A stretch of 64,000 bases of DNA from an uncultured Bacteroidaceae bacterium (GTDB lineage Bacteria > Bacteroidota > Bacteroidia > Bacteroidales > Bacteroidaceae). The position numbers and the translations under genes are program-made. The first letter of the stretch is position 1. Each line of letters begins with the position of its first letter. The notes under the pieces are model-generated. The model was not told the DNA's origin. It worked only from the letters and a program-made list of their open reading frames with translations, and did not search any database. Location: NCBI GenBank assembly GCA_944320955.1, contig CALUJL010000002.1, forward strand, positions 114,060 to 178,059, written 5' to 3'. Shown here one piece after another: positions 52,055 to 60,787 of this stretch.

Positions 52055-53443
52055 ATGGATATCCGTAGAGCCATTGCCTCCATAGAGCATTTCTTTGCCG
52101 TCGACCTCTGGTCCATCAACAAGACCGAGCAGCGATCGCTGCGCTACATGAAAAAAGTCCTGGGCACGCTGGTCATCTCCGTGCGGGAGTTCCTGCGCGA
52201 CGGGGTGAGCAACCGGGCCTCGGCCCTTACGTACAGCACGCTGCTCTCCTGCATTCCCATCCTGGCCATCCTCTTCGCCATCACGCGGGGCTTCGGCGTG
52301 AGCGAGATTTCGGAGCATTTCCTCTACGATACGCTCAACGCGCAGCCCGAAGTGGCCGACTACCTGATGCGCTTCGTGGACTCGTATCTCGAAGAATCGC
52401 GCAACGGGCTCTTCCTCGGCGTGGGCATCATCGCGTTGCTGGTGACGGTGGTCAACCTGACGAGCAACATAGAAACAGCCTTCAACGATATATGGGAAGT
52501 GCGCAAGCCCCGCACCTTCTACCGCAAGGTGACGGATTATTTCTCCATCTTCCTGCTCCTTCCGGTCTTCATCGTAGTCTCCGGCGGATTGTCCATCTTC
52601 ATCGGGACGATGGTCCGCGAGATGCACGACTACATTATCCTGGGGAGTATGATCAAGTTCCTCATCCGTTTCTCCCCTTACCTCATGTCCTGGCTGATGT
52701 TTACGGGGCTGTATATCTTCATGCCCAATACGAAAGTCCACTTCCTCCCTGCGCTGATCTCCGGCATCGTGGCAGGAACGTTCTACCAGCTCTTCCAGTT
52801 CCTCTACATCAACGGGCAGTTTGCGCTGTCCAAGTACAACGCCGTCTACGGCAGCTTCGCCGCTTTGCCGTTGCTGCTGCTGTGGCTGCAGATTTCGTGG
52901 ACGATTATTCTCTACGGGGCAGAGGTTTGCTATGCCATACAGAACGCGCATAATTTTTCCTATGGCGAAAACTCGCTCCGCATCTCGCGCCGGGGCAGGG
53001 ACTTCGTCTGCATCCTGGTGGCCGCGCTGATATACAAGCGGTTTTACCGGGGCGAGAAGCCGCTGACCTCGAAGGAAATCTCCGCCCGTTGCCGGCTGCC
53101 GATCCGTCTGGTGCACCAGACGCTCAATTCCCTGCAGCGCATTCGGCTGGTCCATGCCGTCTCGGGCGAGGAAGACAAGGACCGCGAGGTGTTTTACCAA
53201 CCGTCGGTCGACGTGCACCAGCTGACCGTAGCCCGATTGCTGCAGTGCGTCTATGCCGAGGGGGGCGAGAATTTTGCTGTTGCCCCGCAGGAGAGCCATC
53301 CGCAGCTGTGGGAAGCGCTGGAGCGCTATGGGGAAAGCGCCGGTGCCGACGGGGCTGTGGCGGATGAGGCTGCATCTCTGTTTGGGAAACTGCTGATCGA
53401 CCTGCCCGACGGGAAGTTTGAAATGTCCGGCGGGCAGGCGTGA
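52055..53443 (+). CDS. YihY/BrkB-family inner-membrane protein
   Basis: 462 residues with about six TM helices. The YihY/BrkB hallmark region SNRASALTYSTLLSCIPILAILFAI, NLTSNIETAFNDIWEVRKPRTFYRK and YGSFAALPLLLLWLQISWTIILYGAE is intact. A cytoplasmic C-terminal domain of ~150 residues (winged-helix-like, ARLLQCVYAEGGENF) follows. Role in envelope transport or stress is unsettled. Start at ATG 52055 since the upstream extension overlaps rnpB. Confidence 0.9.
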   Translation: MDIRRAIASIEHFFAVDLWSINKTEQRSLRYMKKVLGTLVISVREFLRDGVSNRASALTYSTLLSCIPILAILFAITRGFGVSEISEHFLYDTLNAQPEVADYLMRFVDSYLEESRNGLFLGVGIIALLVTVVNLTSNIETAFNDIWEVRKPRTFYRKVTDYFSIFLLLPVFIVVSGGLSIFIGTMVREMHDYIILGSMIKFLIRFSPYLMSWLMFTGLYIFMPNTKVHFLPALISGIVAGTFYQLFQFLYINGQFALSKYNAVYGSFAALPLLLLWLQISWTIILYGAEVCYAIQNAHNFSYGENSLRISRRGRDFVCILVAALIYKRFYRGEKPLTSKEISARCRLPIRLVHQTLNSLQRIRLVHAVSGEEDKDREVFYQPSVDVHQLTVARLLQCVYAEGGENFAVAPQESHPQLWEALERYGESAGADGAVADEAASLFGKLLIDLPDGKFEMSGGQA

Positions 53444-53446
53444 ACG

Positions 53447-53473
53447 GCCGGGTTCCCCCGGCTCCGCTTTTTC
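53447..53473. terminator. Possible terminator between convergent genes
   Basis: Short GC stem GCCGGG/CCCGGC followed by GCTTTTTC; weak but correctly placed after the YihY gene. Confidence 0.4.
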
Positions 53474-53480
53474 TTATCCT

Positions 53481-54467
53481 TTATTTATTGATGGCTCCGC
53501 ACGAGGGGCATTTCCCTTTCTCCTTCAGCAGCGTGCCGCACCGGCCGCAGCGGTAGCGGTAGGCGTGGGGGCCACGGGCTTTGCGCACAAGCGGCAGGGA
53601 GAAAAGCGGCAGCAGGAGATAGCCGACCCACAGGTGGACGGCGACAATGAAGAGCAGATAGCAGACAATGCAGGCCAGAATCAGGCCGGAGAAGTAGAAG
53701 AGTGCCGACTTCAGGGGGAGCATTTTCAGGATATCCTCGGCGGCGGCGATGAAGAGGATGATGAAACTCCAGATTCCCAGCAGGAAGAGGGAGAGAACCA
53801 GCGGCACGCGGAAGGGGTTGAGCGTGGGGTTGAAGTAGAAATGTTCCCACGTTTCGGGATAGAACATCTGCATGCTCTCGTAGAGCGTGGCGCAAAAGGC
53901 GGTCACGAAGCAGAGCAGGAGGGGGTAGAGGCTGTCGATGTCGTGGTAGAAGATGAGGTAGAGTTTCCGGTTCTTCCGCCGGTGGAAGAAATAGTAGACG
54001 AAGAAGAGCACGAAGAGCAGGCTGAATATCCGGGTATGCAGGGCGCTGAACTGCCGTATGCCGTAGGAGATCGGGTTGATGGGCATGAGGAAGTCGTTGA
54101 CCTCCTGCTCGTGAATCCAGCCTTGGAGCTGCTGGTCGTGGGCGAGTTTTACCCATACGGAGTCTATGCTGTCTGCCGGATTGGTCATAAACTCGGCCAC
54201 GGCCACCGTGTCGCCGCGGTAGAGCGTATCGTAGAGCCCCTCGATCGGGAGCTGCGAGAGCAGCAGTGTGTCGGTCTGGACTATCAGGTTCGTGCCGAAG
54301 GTGTAGTGGTATTCGTAGAGATGGGCTATCGAGTCTCTCTGCCGTGCAGGCAGGCTGTCCGTCTCTTCTGGTGCCGGGGCGGAATAGCGGCACGAGGAGA
54401 GCAGGACCGTTGCAGCCTGCAGGCCTGCGAGCAGCCAGACAATCGGGAGGAGGCGGGACAGTTTCAT
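53481..54467 (-). CDS. Membrane lipoprotein with C-terminal zinc ribbon
   Basis: 328 residues. Type II signal peptide with LLSSC (Cys about 26), a periplasmic domain of ~120 residues (WIHEQEVNDFLMP), four or more TM segments, and a C-terminal cytoplasmic zinc ribbon with paired CGRCG and CPSCG. The combination of lipoprotein-like N-terminus, TM region and cytoplasmic ribbon is unusual for a single chain. Function unknown. Next to the U32 gene on the same strand (23-nt gap). Confidence 0.72.
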   Translation of the reverse strand: MKLSRLLPIVWLLAGLQAATVLLSSCRYSAPAPEETDSLPARQRDSIAHLYEYHYTFGTNLIVQTDTLLLSQLPIEGLYDTLYRGDTVAVAEFMTNPADSIDSVWVKLAHDQQLQGWIHEQEVNDFLMPINPISYGIRQFSALHTRIFSLLFVLFFVYYFFHRRKNRKLYLIFYHDIDSLYPLLLCFVTAFCATLYESMQMFYPETWEHFYFNPTLNPFRVPLVLSLFLLGIWSFIILFIAAAEDILKMLPLKSALFYFSGLILACIVCYLLFIVAVHLWVGYLLLPLFSLPLVRKARGPHAYRYRCGRCGTLLKEKGKCPSCGAINK

Positions 54468-54490
54468 GAGGGGAATGCGGCGTTAGGGGG

Positions 54491-56488
54491 TTAATTTTCG
54501 GGCGTCAGCACGTACATCTCGCACCGTGCACAGTCGAACCGCAGGGGGAAGCGTTCCGTCCCGCGCTGCAGGTAGAGCGGTTCTGCCCATTTTTTCGTCC
54601 CTTGCTGCGGCTCTTTGCGGCAGATGCCCAGCTCGCGGCGGATGCAGTAGCGGGTGTGCATCAGGGCCGCGTCCCGGGGCGGACGGGCTTCGTAGGCCGG
54701 TTGGATAGAGCGCACGCCGCAGGCGCGGTAGAAAGCGGCCGCCTCGCGGTTCAGGACGTTGCCCCGGTAGGAGAGTTCCTGCTCGGGACAGGGGGGAAGC
54801 CGGTCGGGGCATACGGAGGAGCCGACGCGGTAGTCCAGCAGGCGTGCCCGGCGCAGGGACTCGACCGCCGCGCGGCGCCATTCGTTCAGGCGTGCCGCAG
54901 GGAGGAAATAGGAGGCGGAAGTGTCTATCCGTACGTCCTCTTCGGCGCAGGAGAAGGGGGTGTCGCCCAGCCGGCACAGGGCAGAGCGGGTCCGTTCCTC
55001 TTGCGGGGAGCGGGCTTTCTCCTTGGGGTCGGCAAAGGCGAGGCTGACGGAAATGCCGTCTTCGTCCTCCAGTTCGAGGGAGAAGCCGAAGCCCGTCTCC
55101 CGCAGGCATATCCCGATCCGGATTTTGCGCGTGGCCGTGGAGCGGGAGAGGGTGTGCTCGAATTCGCTGTCGCGGTTGCGGAAGACGAGGCCTCCCGCCA
55201 TCGTCTTCAGCAGGGGCGCGTCGGTGGTCTTCGGGTTGTAGTAGAGCCTTGTCCCCTCGGCGCGGTTGACGAGCAGGCCGAGCTGCCTGTCTTCTTTCCG
55301 GATGAGCAGCCCGTCGCCGTTGTGGAACGTGCAGTCGGCCGACAGAGGGGCTACCTCTATGTAGCCGGGCCTTGCCGCGGTCATGCGTCCCATGGGCTCC
55401 CCTTGGGAGACCGGTGCGGCGGAAAGCGCAGGGAGTGCTGGGCTTTTTGCCGGTTCCCCTGCTTGTTTTTCCGCTTTGCGCAAGGGCTTTTCCGTATGGT
55501 CCAGGAAGTAGTGGGTAAATCCGCGGTTGAAACTTTTGTAAGGGTCGGGCCGGAAGCTGATGGCCGTCAGCCCCGAAGAGGCCCGGGCATAGCGCTCCGG
55601 GCGGGAAGCGATGAGGGCGTCGAGCTTCCGGCGGTAGAAAGCCGTAAGGTTCTTCACGTAGGATGCGTCTTTCAGCCTTCCCTCGATTTTCAGGGACGTA
55701 ACGCCGGCTTCCAGGAGTGCTTCGATCCGGTCGCTCTGGTTCAGGTCTTTCAGCGAGAGGAGCGCCCGGTTTCGGGCTATGGCTTCCCCGCGTGCGTCGA
55801 TCAGGTCGTATGTCAGCCGGCAGGCTTGGGCGCAGCGGCCTTTGTTGGCACTGCGCTTGAATAAGTACTGGGAGATGTAGCATTGTCCGCTGTAGCTGAC
55901 GCAAAGGGCGCCGTGTACGAAAGCCTCCAGCCGCAGGGTGGGGCATTGCCGGTGGATGGCCCTGATTTCTTCCAGGCTCAGTTCGCGCGCGAGGACCACC
56001 TGCTCCATGCCGCAGGCTTGCAGGAAAGCAGCCTTCCCGGCTGTCCGGTTGTCCATCTGGGTGCTGGCGTGGAGCGGGAGCGGGAAGCGGCGTTCGGGAA
56101 GATTGAGGGCATATTGCATCAAGCTGTAGACCAGTCCCATGTCTTGCACGATGAGTGCGTCGGCCCCGGCCCGTGCCAGCTCGAAAGCCAGGGCGCAGGC
56201 TTGCGGAAGTTCGGCGTCGGTCAGCAGGGTATTGAGGGCTACGTAGACTTTGGCCCGGTAGAAATGGGCAAAAGCCGCGAGTTCGGCTATGTCGGCCAGC
56301 GAGTTTCCGGCAGCGGCCCGCGCACTGAAGAGTTCGGCGCCTATGTAAACGGCATCCGCGCCGTGGAGTATGGCCTCCACGCCGCAGTGTTTGTCTTTTG
56401 CCGGGGCGAGCAGCTCGATGCGGCGGGGCGCCGACGGGCGGGAGTCAGCCGATTTCGTCGATGTTGTAGGGCGTCTGCTGGTAGACAT
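54491..56488 (-). CDS. U32-family protein, RlhA-like (23S rRNA hydroxylation) with DUF3656
   Basis: 665 residues. U32 domain with [57 protein letters not shown], and cysteines in [14 protein letters not shown] likely for an Fe-S cluster; the C-terminal half fits DUF3656. Length and layout match RlhA (ho5C2501 formation in 23S rRNA). A linker ([20 protein letters not shown]) between the two halves is encoded by 22-bp array A11. The start overlaps metA by 44 nt; this start is chosen because the U32 domain begins right after it. Confidence 0.85.
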   Translation of the reverse strand: MSTSRRPTTSTKSADSRPSAPRRIELLAPAKDKHCGVEAILHGADAVYIGAELFSARAAAGNSLADIAELAAFAHFYRAKVYVALNTLLTDAELPQACALAFELARAGADALIVQDMGLVYSLMQYALNLPERRFPLPLHASTQMDNRTAGKAAFLQACGMEQVVLARELSLEEIRAIHRQCPTLRLEAFVHGALCVSYSGQCYISQYLFKRSANKGRCAQACRLTYDLIDARGEAIARNRALLSLKDLNQSDRIEALLEAGVTSLKIEGRLKDASYVKNLTAFYRRKLDALIASRPERYARASSGLTAISFRPDPYKSFNRGFTHYFLDHTEKPLRKAEKQAGEPAKSPALPALSAAPVSQGEPMGRMTAARPGYIEVAPLSADCTFHNGDGLLIRKEDRQLGLLVNRAEGTRLYYNPKTTDAPLLKTMAGGLVFRNRDSEFEHTLSRSTATRKIRIGICLRETGFGFSLELEDEDGISVSLAFADPKEKARSPQEERTRSALCRLGDTPFSCAEEDVRIDTSASYFLPAARLNEWRRAAVESLRRARLLDYRVGSSVCPDRLPPCPEQELSYRGNVLNREAAAFYRACGVRSIQPAYEARPPRDAALMHTRYCIRRELGICRKEPQQGTKKWAEPLYLQRGTERFPLRFDCARCEMYVLTPEN
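55421..55508. repeat. 22-bp tandem repeat array A11 inside the U32 gene
   Basis: Units at 55421, 55443, 55465 and 55487. Read in-frame as a linker between U32 and DUF3656 domains. Confidence 0.8.
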
Positions 56489-57362
56489 AGTAGTTCAGCC
56501 AGTTGGTAAAGAGCAGGTTTGCGTGGGCCCGCCAGCGCACGAGAGGGGGGAGCTGCGGGTCGTCGTTGCGATAGTAGTTTTTCGGTTTGTCGATGGGCAG
56601 GCCCTTGGCGAGATCCCGCTTGTATTCGTTGTCCAGCGTGTCGGGTGAATATTCGGAATGGCCGGTCACGAAGATGTCGCGTCCTCCGCGCCCCATGACC
56701 AGATATACGCCCGCTTCTTCCGATTCGCTCAGCAGTTCCAGCCCCGGAGCGCGGAGGATGTCGTCGCGGCGCACTTCGGTATGCCGGCTGTGGGGCACGT
56801 AGAACACGTCGTCGAAGCCGCGGAAGATGGGGCAAAGGGGCTTCAGGACCCGGTGGGCGAAGACGCCGAACATTTTCCGGTCGAGCGGGTATTTCGGGAT
56901 GCCGTAGTGATAGTAGAGCCCGGCTTGCGCTGCCCAGCAGATATATAAGGTAGAGGTGACATGGCTGTGGGCCCAGTCGAAGATTTCGGTAATCTCTTCC
57001 CAGTAATTCACCTCCTCAAAGGCCATGTTCTCCACGGGTGCGCCGGTGATGATCATGCCGTCGTATTTTTCGTCCTTCATGAGTTCGAAATCGCGGTAGA
57101 ACTGTTGCATGTGCTCGATGGGTGTATTTTTGGAAGTGTGGCTTTTCACTTTCATCAGGCACAGCTCTATCTGCAGCGGGGAGTTGGACAACAGGCGGAT
57201 GAGGTCGGTCTCTGTCGTAATCTTCAGGGGCATCAGATTCAGCACGGCTATCCGCAACGGACGGATGTCCTGGCCCGATGCGCGGGTGGTGTTCATCACA
57301 AAGATGTTTTCCTTCTCCAAGGCGCGGATTGCGGGCAGCTTATCGGGTAGATTGAGGGGCAT
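56445..57362 (-). CDS. metA: MetA, homoserine O-acetyltransferase (MetA/HTS fold)
   Basis: 305 residues. First committed step of methionine synthesis. Catalytic Cys142 in YICWAAQAG, and the His/Glu pair in TGHSEYSPD. Position 111 is Glu (TGAPVEN); in this family Glu at 111 favours acetyl-CoA and Gly (as in E. coli) favours succinyl-CoA, so acetyl specificity is inferred despite the succinyltransferase family name. Promoter at the palindromic -7 box 57386-57401. Confidence 0.95.
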   Translation of the reverse strand: MPLNLPDKLPAIRALEKENIFVMNTTRASGQDIRPLRIAVLNLMPLKITTETDLIRLLSNSPLQIELCLMKVKSHTSKNTPIEHMQQFYRDFELMKDEKYDGMIITGAPVENMAFEEVNYWEEITEIFDWAHSHVTSTLYICWAAQAGLYYHYGIPKYPLDRKMFGVFAHRVLKPLCPIFRGFDDVFYVPHSRHTEVRRDDILRAPGLELLSESEEAGVYLVMGRGGRDIFVTGHSEYSPDTLDNEYKRDLAKGLPIDKPKNYYRNDDPQLPPLVRWRAHANLLFTNWLNYYVYQQTPYNIDEIG

Positions 57363-57385
57363 TTCTGTATGTTTTAGCGAGTTCT

Positions 57386-57401
57386 TATCTTTGCAAAGAT
57401 A
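57386..57401. promoter_or_regulatory. Palindromic double -7 box upstream of metA
   Basis: TATCTTTGCAAAGATA is a perfect 16-bp palindrome containing a TAnnTTTG box on each strand. The minus-strand copy (57394-57401) would serve metA; the plus-strand copy would point at the GH25 gene. Confidence 0.7.
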
Positions 57402-57496
57402 CGGCTTTTATTCCTTAGTTGTGAGAAATGGTCTTAAAAAGGCGGCAGAAAACGGGGAAAAACGCTCCCTTGGCGGAGCGGTCTGCGGGAAAATCG

Positions 57497-57504
57497 TATA
57501 TTTG
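57497..57504 (+). promoter_or_regulatory. Bacteroidetes -7 box for the GH25 gene
   Basis: TATATTTG followed by C, 38 nt upstream of the ATG at 57542. Confidence 0.65.
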
Positions 57505-57541
57505 CACATCTTTTTCCAGACCCCAAACGGAGTATCCCAAA

Positions 57542-58399
57542 ATGAAAAGTCCTTCACTGATTCTGTTTCAGTTTCTCCTATTCTTGTTTTTTTCGCTGCC
57601 CGCTTCCTCGCAGGCCCTTCCGGGCGAGGAGTTTTTCCATGTGCGCGGGGAGGGGCAGGAGCAGGACAGCGATACGGAAATCGACGTGCCTGCGCGGAAG
57701 AGGGCTTCGGCTTTCGGCATCGACGTCTCGCACTATCAGGGAGTCATCGACTGGGAGAGAGTGAAACTGAGCGGGCAGCACCCCGTGGAGTTCATGTTTG
57801 CCAAAGCCTCGCAGGGGGTCACGATCCGCGACGAGCAATATCTGCGCAACATGGACGAGGCGCGCCGCGTGGGGATACTCGTGGGGAGTTACCACTACTT
57901 CTCCTCGGGCGGGAACGGGGTGGACCAGTGCGACTATTTCATGGAGACAATCCGCGATGTCCCGCAAGACTTGTTGCCGGTGGTGGATGTGGAAGAATGC
58001 CCGCGCAGCTGGGGGCCGCTGAGCCTGCGGCGCAACTTGCGCGACTTCCTGCTGCGCATGGAGCAGAAGTATGGCATGCGGCCCATCATTTACACCAACA
58101 TTTTCTTCTACAATATGTATCTGGCCAACGAATTCAAGGACTATATTCTCTTCATAGCCCGTTATTCCGACGAAGAGCCGGTGCCCATCGACGGGGCGGA
58201 CTGGACCATCTGGCAATTCTCGGAGCGCGGGAGGGTCGACGGCATACGCCACTATGTCGACCTGGACTGCATCAACGGGAAGTTTACGCTGGACGACCTG
58301 CTCATCCATCCCTCCAAAAGCCGCTCCGGGATGGGCACCCCGATGAAGCCCCACGTGGCCCCCAATCCCTTGCCCCGGGATGCCGGGCTGGAATACTGA
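57542..58399 (+). CDS. GH25 muramidase (lysozyme)
   Basis: 285 residues: signal peptide (MKSPSLILFQFLLFLFFSLPASSQ), then a GH25 domain with AFGIDVSHYQGVIDW (Asp61), SYHYFSS and LLPVVDVEEC (Asp149, Glu151), the catalytic acidic pair. Expected to cut peptidoglycan in the periplasm during wall growth or remodelling. ATG chosen from the promoter box at 57497. DUF3256 gene follows after 44 nt. Confidence 0.9.
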   Translation: MKSPSLILFQFLLFLFFSLPASSQALPGEEFFHVRGEGQEQDSDTEIDVPARKRASAFGIDVSHYQGVIDWERVKLSGQHPVEFMFAKASQGVTIRDEQYLRNMDEARRVGILVGSYHYFSSGGNGVDQCDYFMETIRDVPQDLLPVVDVEECPRSWGPLSLRRNLRDFLLRMEQKYGMRPIIYTNIFFYNMYLANEFKDYILFIARYSDEEPVPIDGADWTIWQFSERGRVDGIRHYVDLDCINGKFTLDDLLIHPSKSRSGMGTPMKPHVAPNPLPRDAGLEY

Positions 58400-58443
58400 G
58401 GGGCTTTTTCCCTATTCAAGCATATTAAAAACTAAAAAAGGAC

Positions 58444-59103
58444 ATGCGAATCTTTCTTCTCACGCTCATGTGCCTTGCCGGCACACTTGTCTCCCGGGCC
58501 CAGACGGCCAAGGAGTGCTTCCTGAAGATGCCGGAGCACATCATGCCTTACCTTACGCCGACGAACCGGGCCGATATGCCCGACTTCCTGAGCAGCAACA
58601 TGCAGGCCCGGGTGAAGAACCGCTTCGACGAGCAGACGCAGATGCTCCGGCTTTCCGACGACTATCTCAGCCTGATGCCCGATTCGGCCTCGCTCGTGCA
58701 GCTGAAGCTGCTTCCGCTGCCGGACGGGCAGAAGGTCATTGCCCTGGCCTATACGCTGAAGGCTCCGGCTGCCGACAGCCGTCTGGAGTTCTACACCACC
58801 GACTGGCAGCCGCTGCCGGCTGGCCGCTATTTCCGCCGGCCGGAGATCGGCGCGTTTTTCCTTCCCGTCGATTCCCTGCTGCGGGAGGGGGCGGAGGTCG
58901 ACGCGCAGGAGCGGAGTTATGCCTGCGAGATGGCAAAGGACGCGCCCCTGCTGGAGTACAGGCTGGAGCCGGGCGACAACTGTTTGCGGGTCCATATCTC
59001 CATCGGGGCTTATCTCGACGAAGACATGCGCCCGAGGCTGATGAAATACTTCAGGCGGAGCCCGCTCCTCCTGGAGTGGCGGGACGGGCGCTTCGCCGAG
59101 TAG
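58444..59103 (+). CDS. DUF3256 secreted protein
   Basis: 219 residues. Signal peptide (FLLTLMCLAGTLVSRAQ), then the DUF3256 pattern TAKECFLKMPEHIMPYLTPTNRADMPDFL. Found widely in Bacteroidales with unknown role. Probably co-transcribed with the GH25 gene. Converges on mscS with a 30-nt gap. Confidence 0.82.
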   Translation: MRIFLLTLMCLAGTLVSRAQTAKECFLKMPEHIMPYLTPTNRADMPDFLSSNMQARVKNRFDEQTQMLRLSDDYLSLMPDSASLVQLKLLPLPDGQKVIALAYTLKAPAADSRLEFYTTDWQPLPAGRYFRRPEIGAFFLPVDSLLREGAEVDAQERSYACEMAKDAPLLEYRLEPGDNCLRVHISIGAYLDEDMRPRLMKYFRRSPLLLEWRDGRFAE

Positions 59104-59133
59104 GAGCCCGGTTGGCTTTCCCCGGCTGCCCGC

Positions 59134-60009
59134 TTATTCTTTCATGATGATCTGGTTGAAGTAGGGGTAGGGGATTTCTATCTTCTCGCGGTCGTAGCAT
59201 TCCTTGATGCTCTTCAGCAGGTCGCACTTCATGGCGAAGGCATTGCCCGAGGAGGCGGCCCAGGCCCAGGCCTTCAGGGTGATGGACGAGTCGCCCAGGT
59301 TGGTGACGCGGATGACTACCTGCTCGTCCCCCCGCTTCTTCTCCTCTTCGGAGCGGCGGTCGATGAGCAGGGGGTGCTTCATGATTTCGGAGCGCATCAG
59401 GCGGATGGCCTTGTCCAGGTCGGTGGTGTAGGAGACGCCTACTTCGATGAAGGCGCAGACTGCCTGGTCGCTGATCGTGGAGTTGACGATGGAGGCCGTA
59501 TTCATCGTGCTGTTGGGGACGATGACCATGCGGTTCTCCATGTTCTTGATGACCGTGTGGCGCAGGGTGATTTCCGTAACCGTGCCTTTGATGCTCTGGT
59601 CCACCTCGATGTAGTCGCCGATGCGGAACGGCTTGGAGAAGGCGATGAACATGCCGCTCACGATGTTCTTGAGCGCTTCCTGCGAAGCCAGGCCGACGGC
59701 CATGGCCATGATGCCGGCGCCGGCCAGGATGGACTTGCTGATCTGCTCCATGCCCGGAATCAGGGCCAGGAAGGCCGTGATGCCCACTATATATATGGTG
59801 TAGACGATGATGTGCTGGAAGAAGCTGAGGTTGCTTTGGTCGACCCCGCCTTTGCTCTTCCTCTGGATGTGGCGGCGGAAGAGGTACTTCACCAGCGAGA
59901 CCAGGGCTTGCGTGAAGGCGTAGATCAGGAGGCACTTCACGATGAAGGAGACGGCGCTTCCCAGGCGGATGCCCAGGACGGTAGTGTTGAAAATTTCTTG
60001 TAGATCCAT
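59134..60009 (-). CDS. mscS: MscS-family mechanosensitive channel
   Basis: 291 residues. Three N-terminal TM helices ending in a pore helix (ILAGAGIMAMAVGLASQEALKNIVSGMFIAF) and the C-terminal beta/vestibule domain (GDYIEVDQSIKGTVTEITLRHTVIKN, VIVPNSTMNTASIVN). Releases solutes on hypo-osmotic shock. Small MscS-like form. Own promoter at 60046. Confidence 0.93.
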   Translation of the reverse strand: MDLQEIFNTTVLGIRLGSAVSFIVKCLLIYAFTQALVSLVKYLFRRHIQRKSKGGVDQSNLSFFQHIIVYTIYIVGITAFLALIPGMEQISKSILAGAGIMAMAVGLASQEALKNIVSGMFIAFSKPFRIGDYIEVDQSIKGTVTEITLRHTVIKNMENRMVIVPNSTMNTASIVNSTISDQAVCAFIEVGVSYTTDLDKAIRLMRSEIMKHPLLIDRRSEEEKKRGDEQVVIRVTNLGDSSITLKAWAWAASSGNAFAMKCDLLKSIKECYDREKIEIPYPYFNQIIMKE

Positions 60010-60045
60010 AGAAAATGTGCGTTGAATTCAGTAATATTGCAGCGG

Positions 60046-60053
60046 CAAAAATA
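60046..60053 (-). promoter_or_regulatory. Bacteroidetes -7 box for mscS
   Basis: Minus-strand TATTTTTG followed by C, 37 nt before the ATG at 60009. Confidence 0.65.
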
Positions 60054-60110
60054 AGGGGTTTCCCCTAAAGGGCCAAAGAAGCGACTTGAAAAACTTTCCA
60101 GTTTGAGCCT

Positions 60111-60644
60111 ATGGACTACATGAAAATCATAGAGAAATACTATCCCGACGAGGAGGCGAGGGAGATACTCCTCGTGCACAGCCGCAGCGTGGCGCGGAAG
60201 GCGCTGGAGATAGCCAGCCGGCATCCGGAGCTGCATCTGGACCGGACCTTCCTGGAGGAGGCGGCCATGGTGCACGACATCGGCATCTTCCTGACCAATG
60301 CCCCGGGGATACGCTGCTACGGCGGGCATCCCTATCTTTGCCACGGCTACCTGGGGGCCGACCTCATGCGGCAGGAGGGTTTCCCGCGGCATGCCCTGGT
60401 GTGCGAGCGCCATACGGGGGCGGGCATCTCGCTGGAGGACATCGAGATGAGCCGTCTGCCCCTGCCGCGCCGCAGCATGATACCCCGCTCGCCGGAGGAG
60501 CAGGCCGTCTGTTTCGCCGACAAGTTTTTCTCCAAGACCCACCTCGACCGGGAGAAGACCGTGGAGCAAGCCCGCAAGAGCATAGCCCGCTACGGCGGCG
60601 ACGGGCTGAAACGCTTCGACGGCTGGTGCGCCCTTTTCCTGTAA
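60111..60644 (+). CDS. HD-domain phosphohydrolase-like protein
   Basis: 177 residues. His23 (LVHSRSV), the HD pair at 55-56 (AAMVHDIGIF), and a later His/Asp region (ERHTGAGISLEDIEMSRLPLP; ADKFFSK) fit the small metal-dependent HD family. Substrate unknown, possibly a nucleotide or tRNA-linked compound. Lies between mscS and lptD with no close partner. Confidence 0.8.
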   Translation: MDYMKIIEKYYPDEEAREILLVHSRSVARKALEIASRHPELHLDRTFLEEAAMVHDIGIFLTNAPGIRCYGGHPYLCHGYLGADLMRQEGFPRHALVCERHTGAGISLEDIEMSRLPLPRRSMIPRSPEEQAVCFADKFFSKTHLDREKTVEQARKSIARYGGDGLKRFDGWCALFL

Positions 60645-60738
60645 GGGGGCGCTTCCTCGGGCCGGGCGCGGGGGAGGGCAGGACGAAAAAAATAATTAAA
60701 AACCCGCCAGCAGCCTGAGGATTTCGGGCAAGATTGCC

Positions 60739-60746
60739 TACCTTTG
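60739..60746 (+). promoter_or_regulatory. Bacteroidetes -7 box for lptD
   Basis: TACCTTTG followed by C, 41 nt before the lptD ATG at 60788. Confidence 0.65.
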
Positions 60747-60787
60747 CCCCCTTGAGAGAAGCAGTCCGCCTCTCCAAGAGATAATAA

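Noticed and set aside
843..55508. The 22-bp arrays considered as CRISPR
   Set aside because: Arrays have no unique spacers of regular size, the whole unit repeats with drift, and no cas genes are present.
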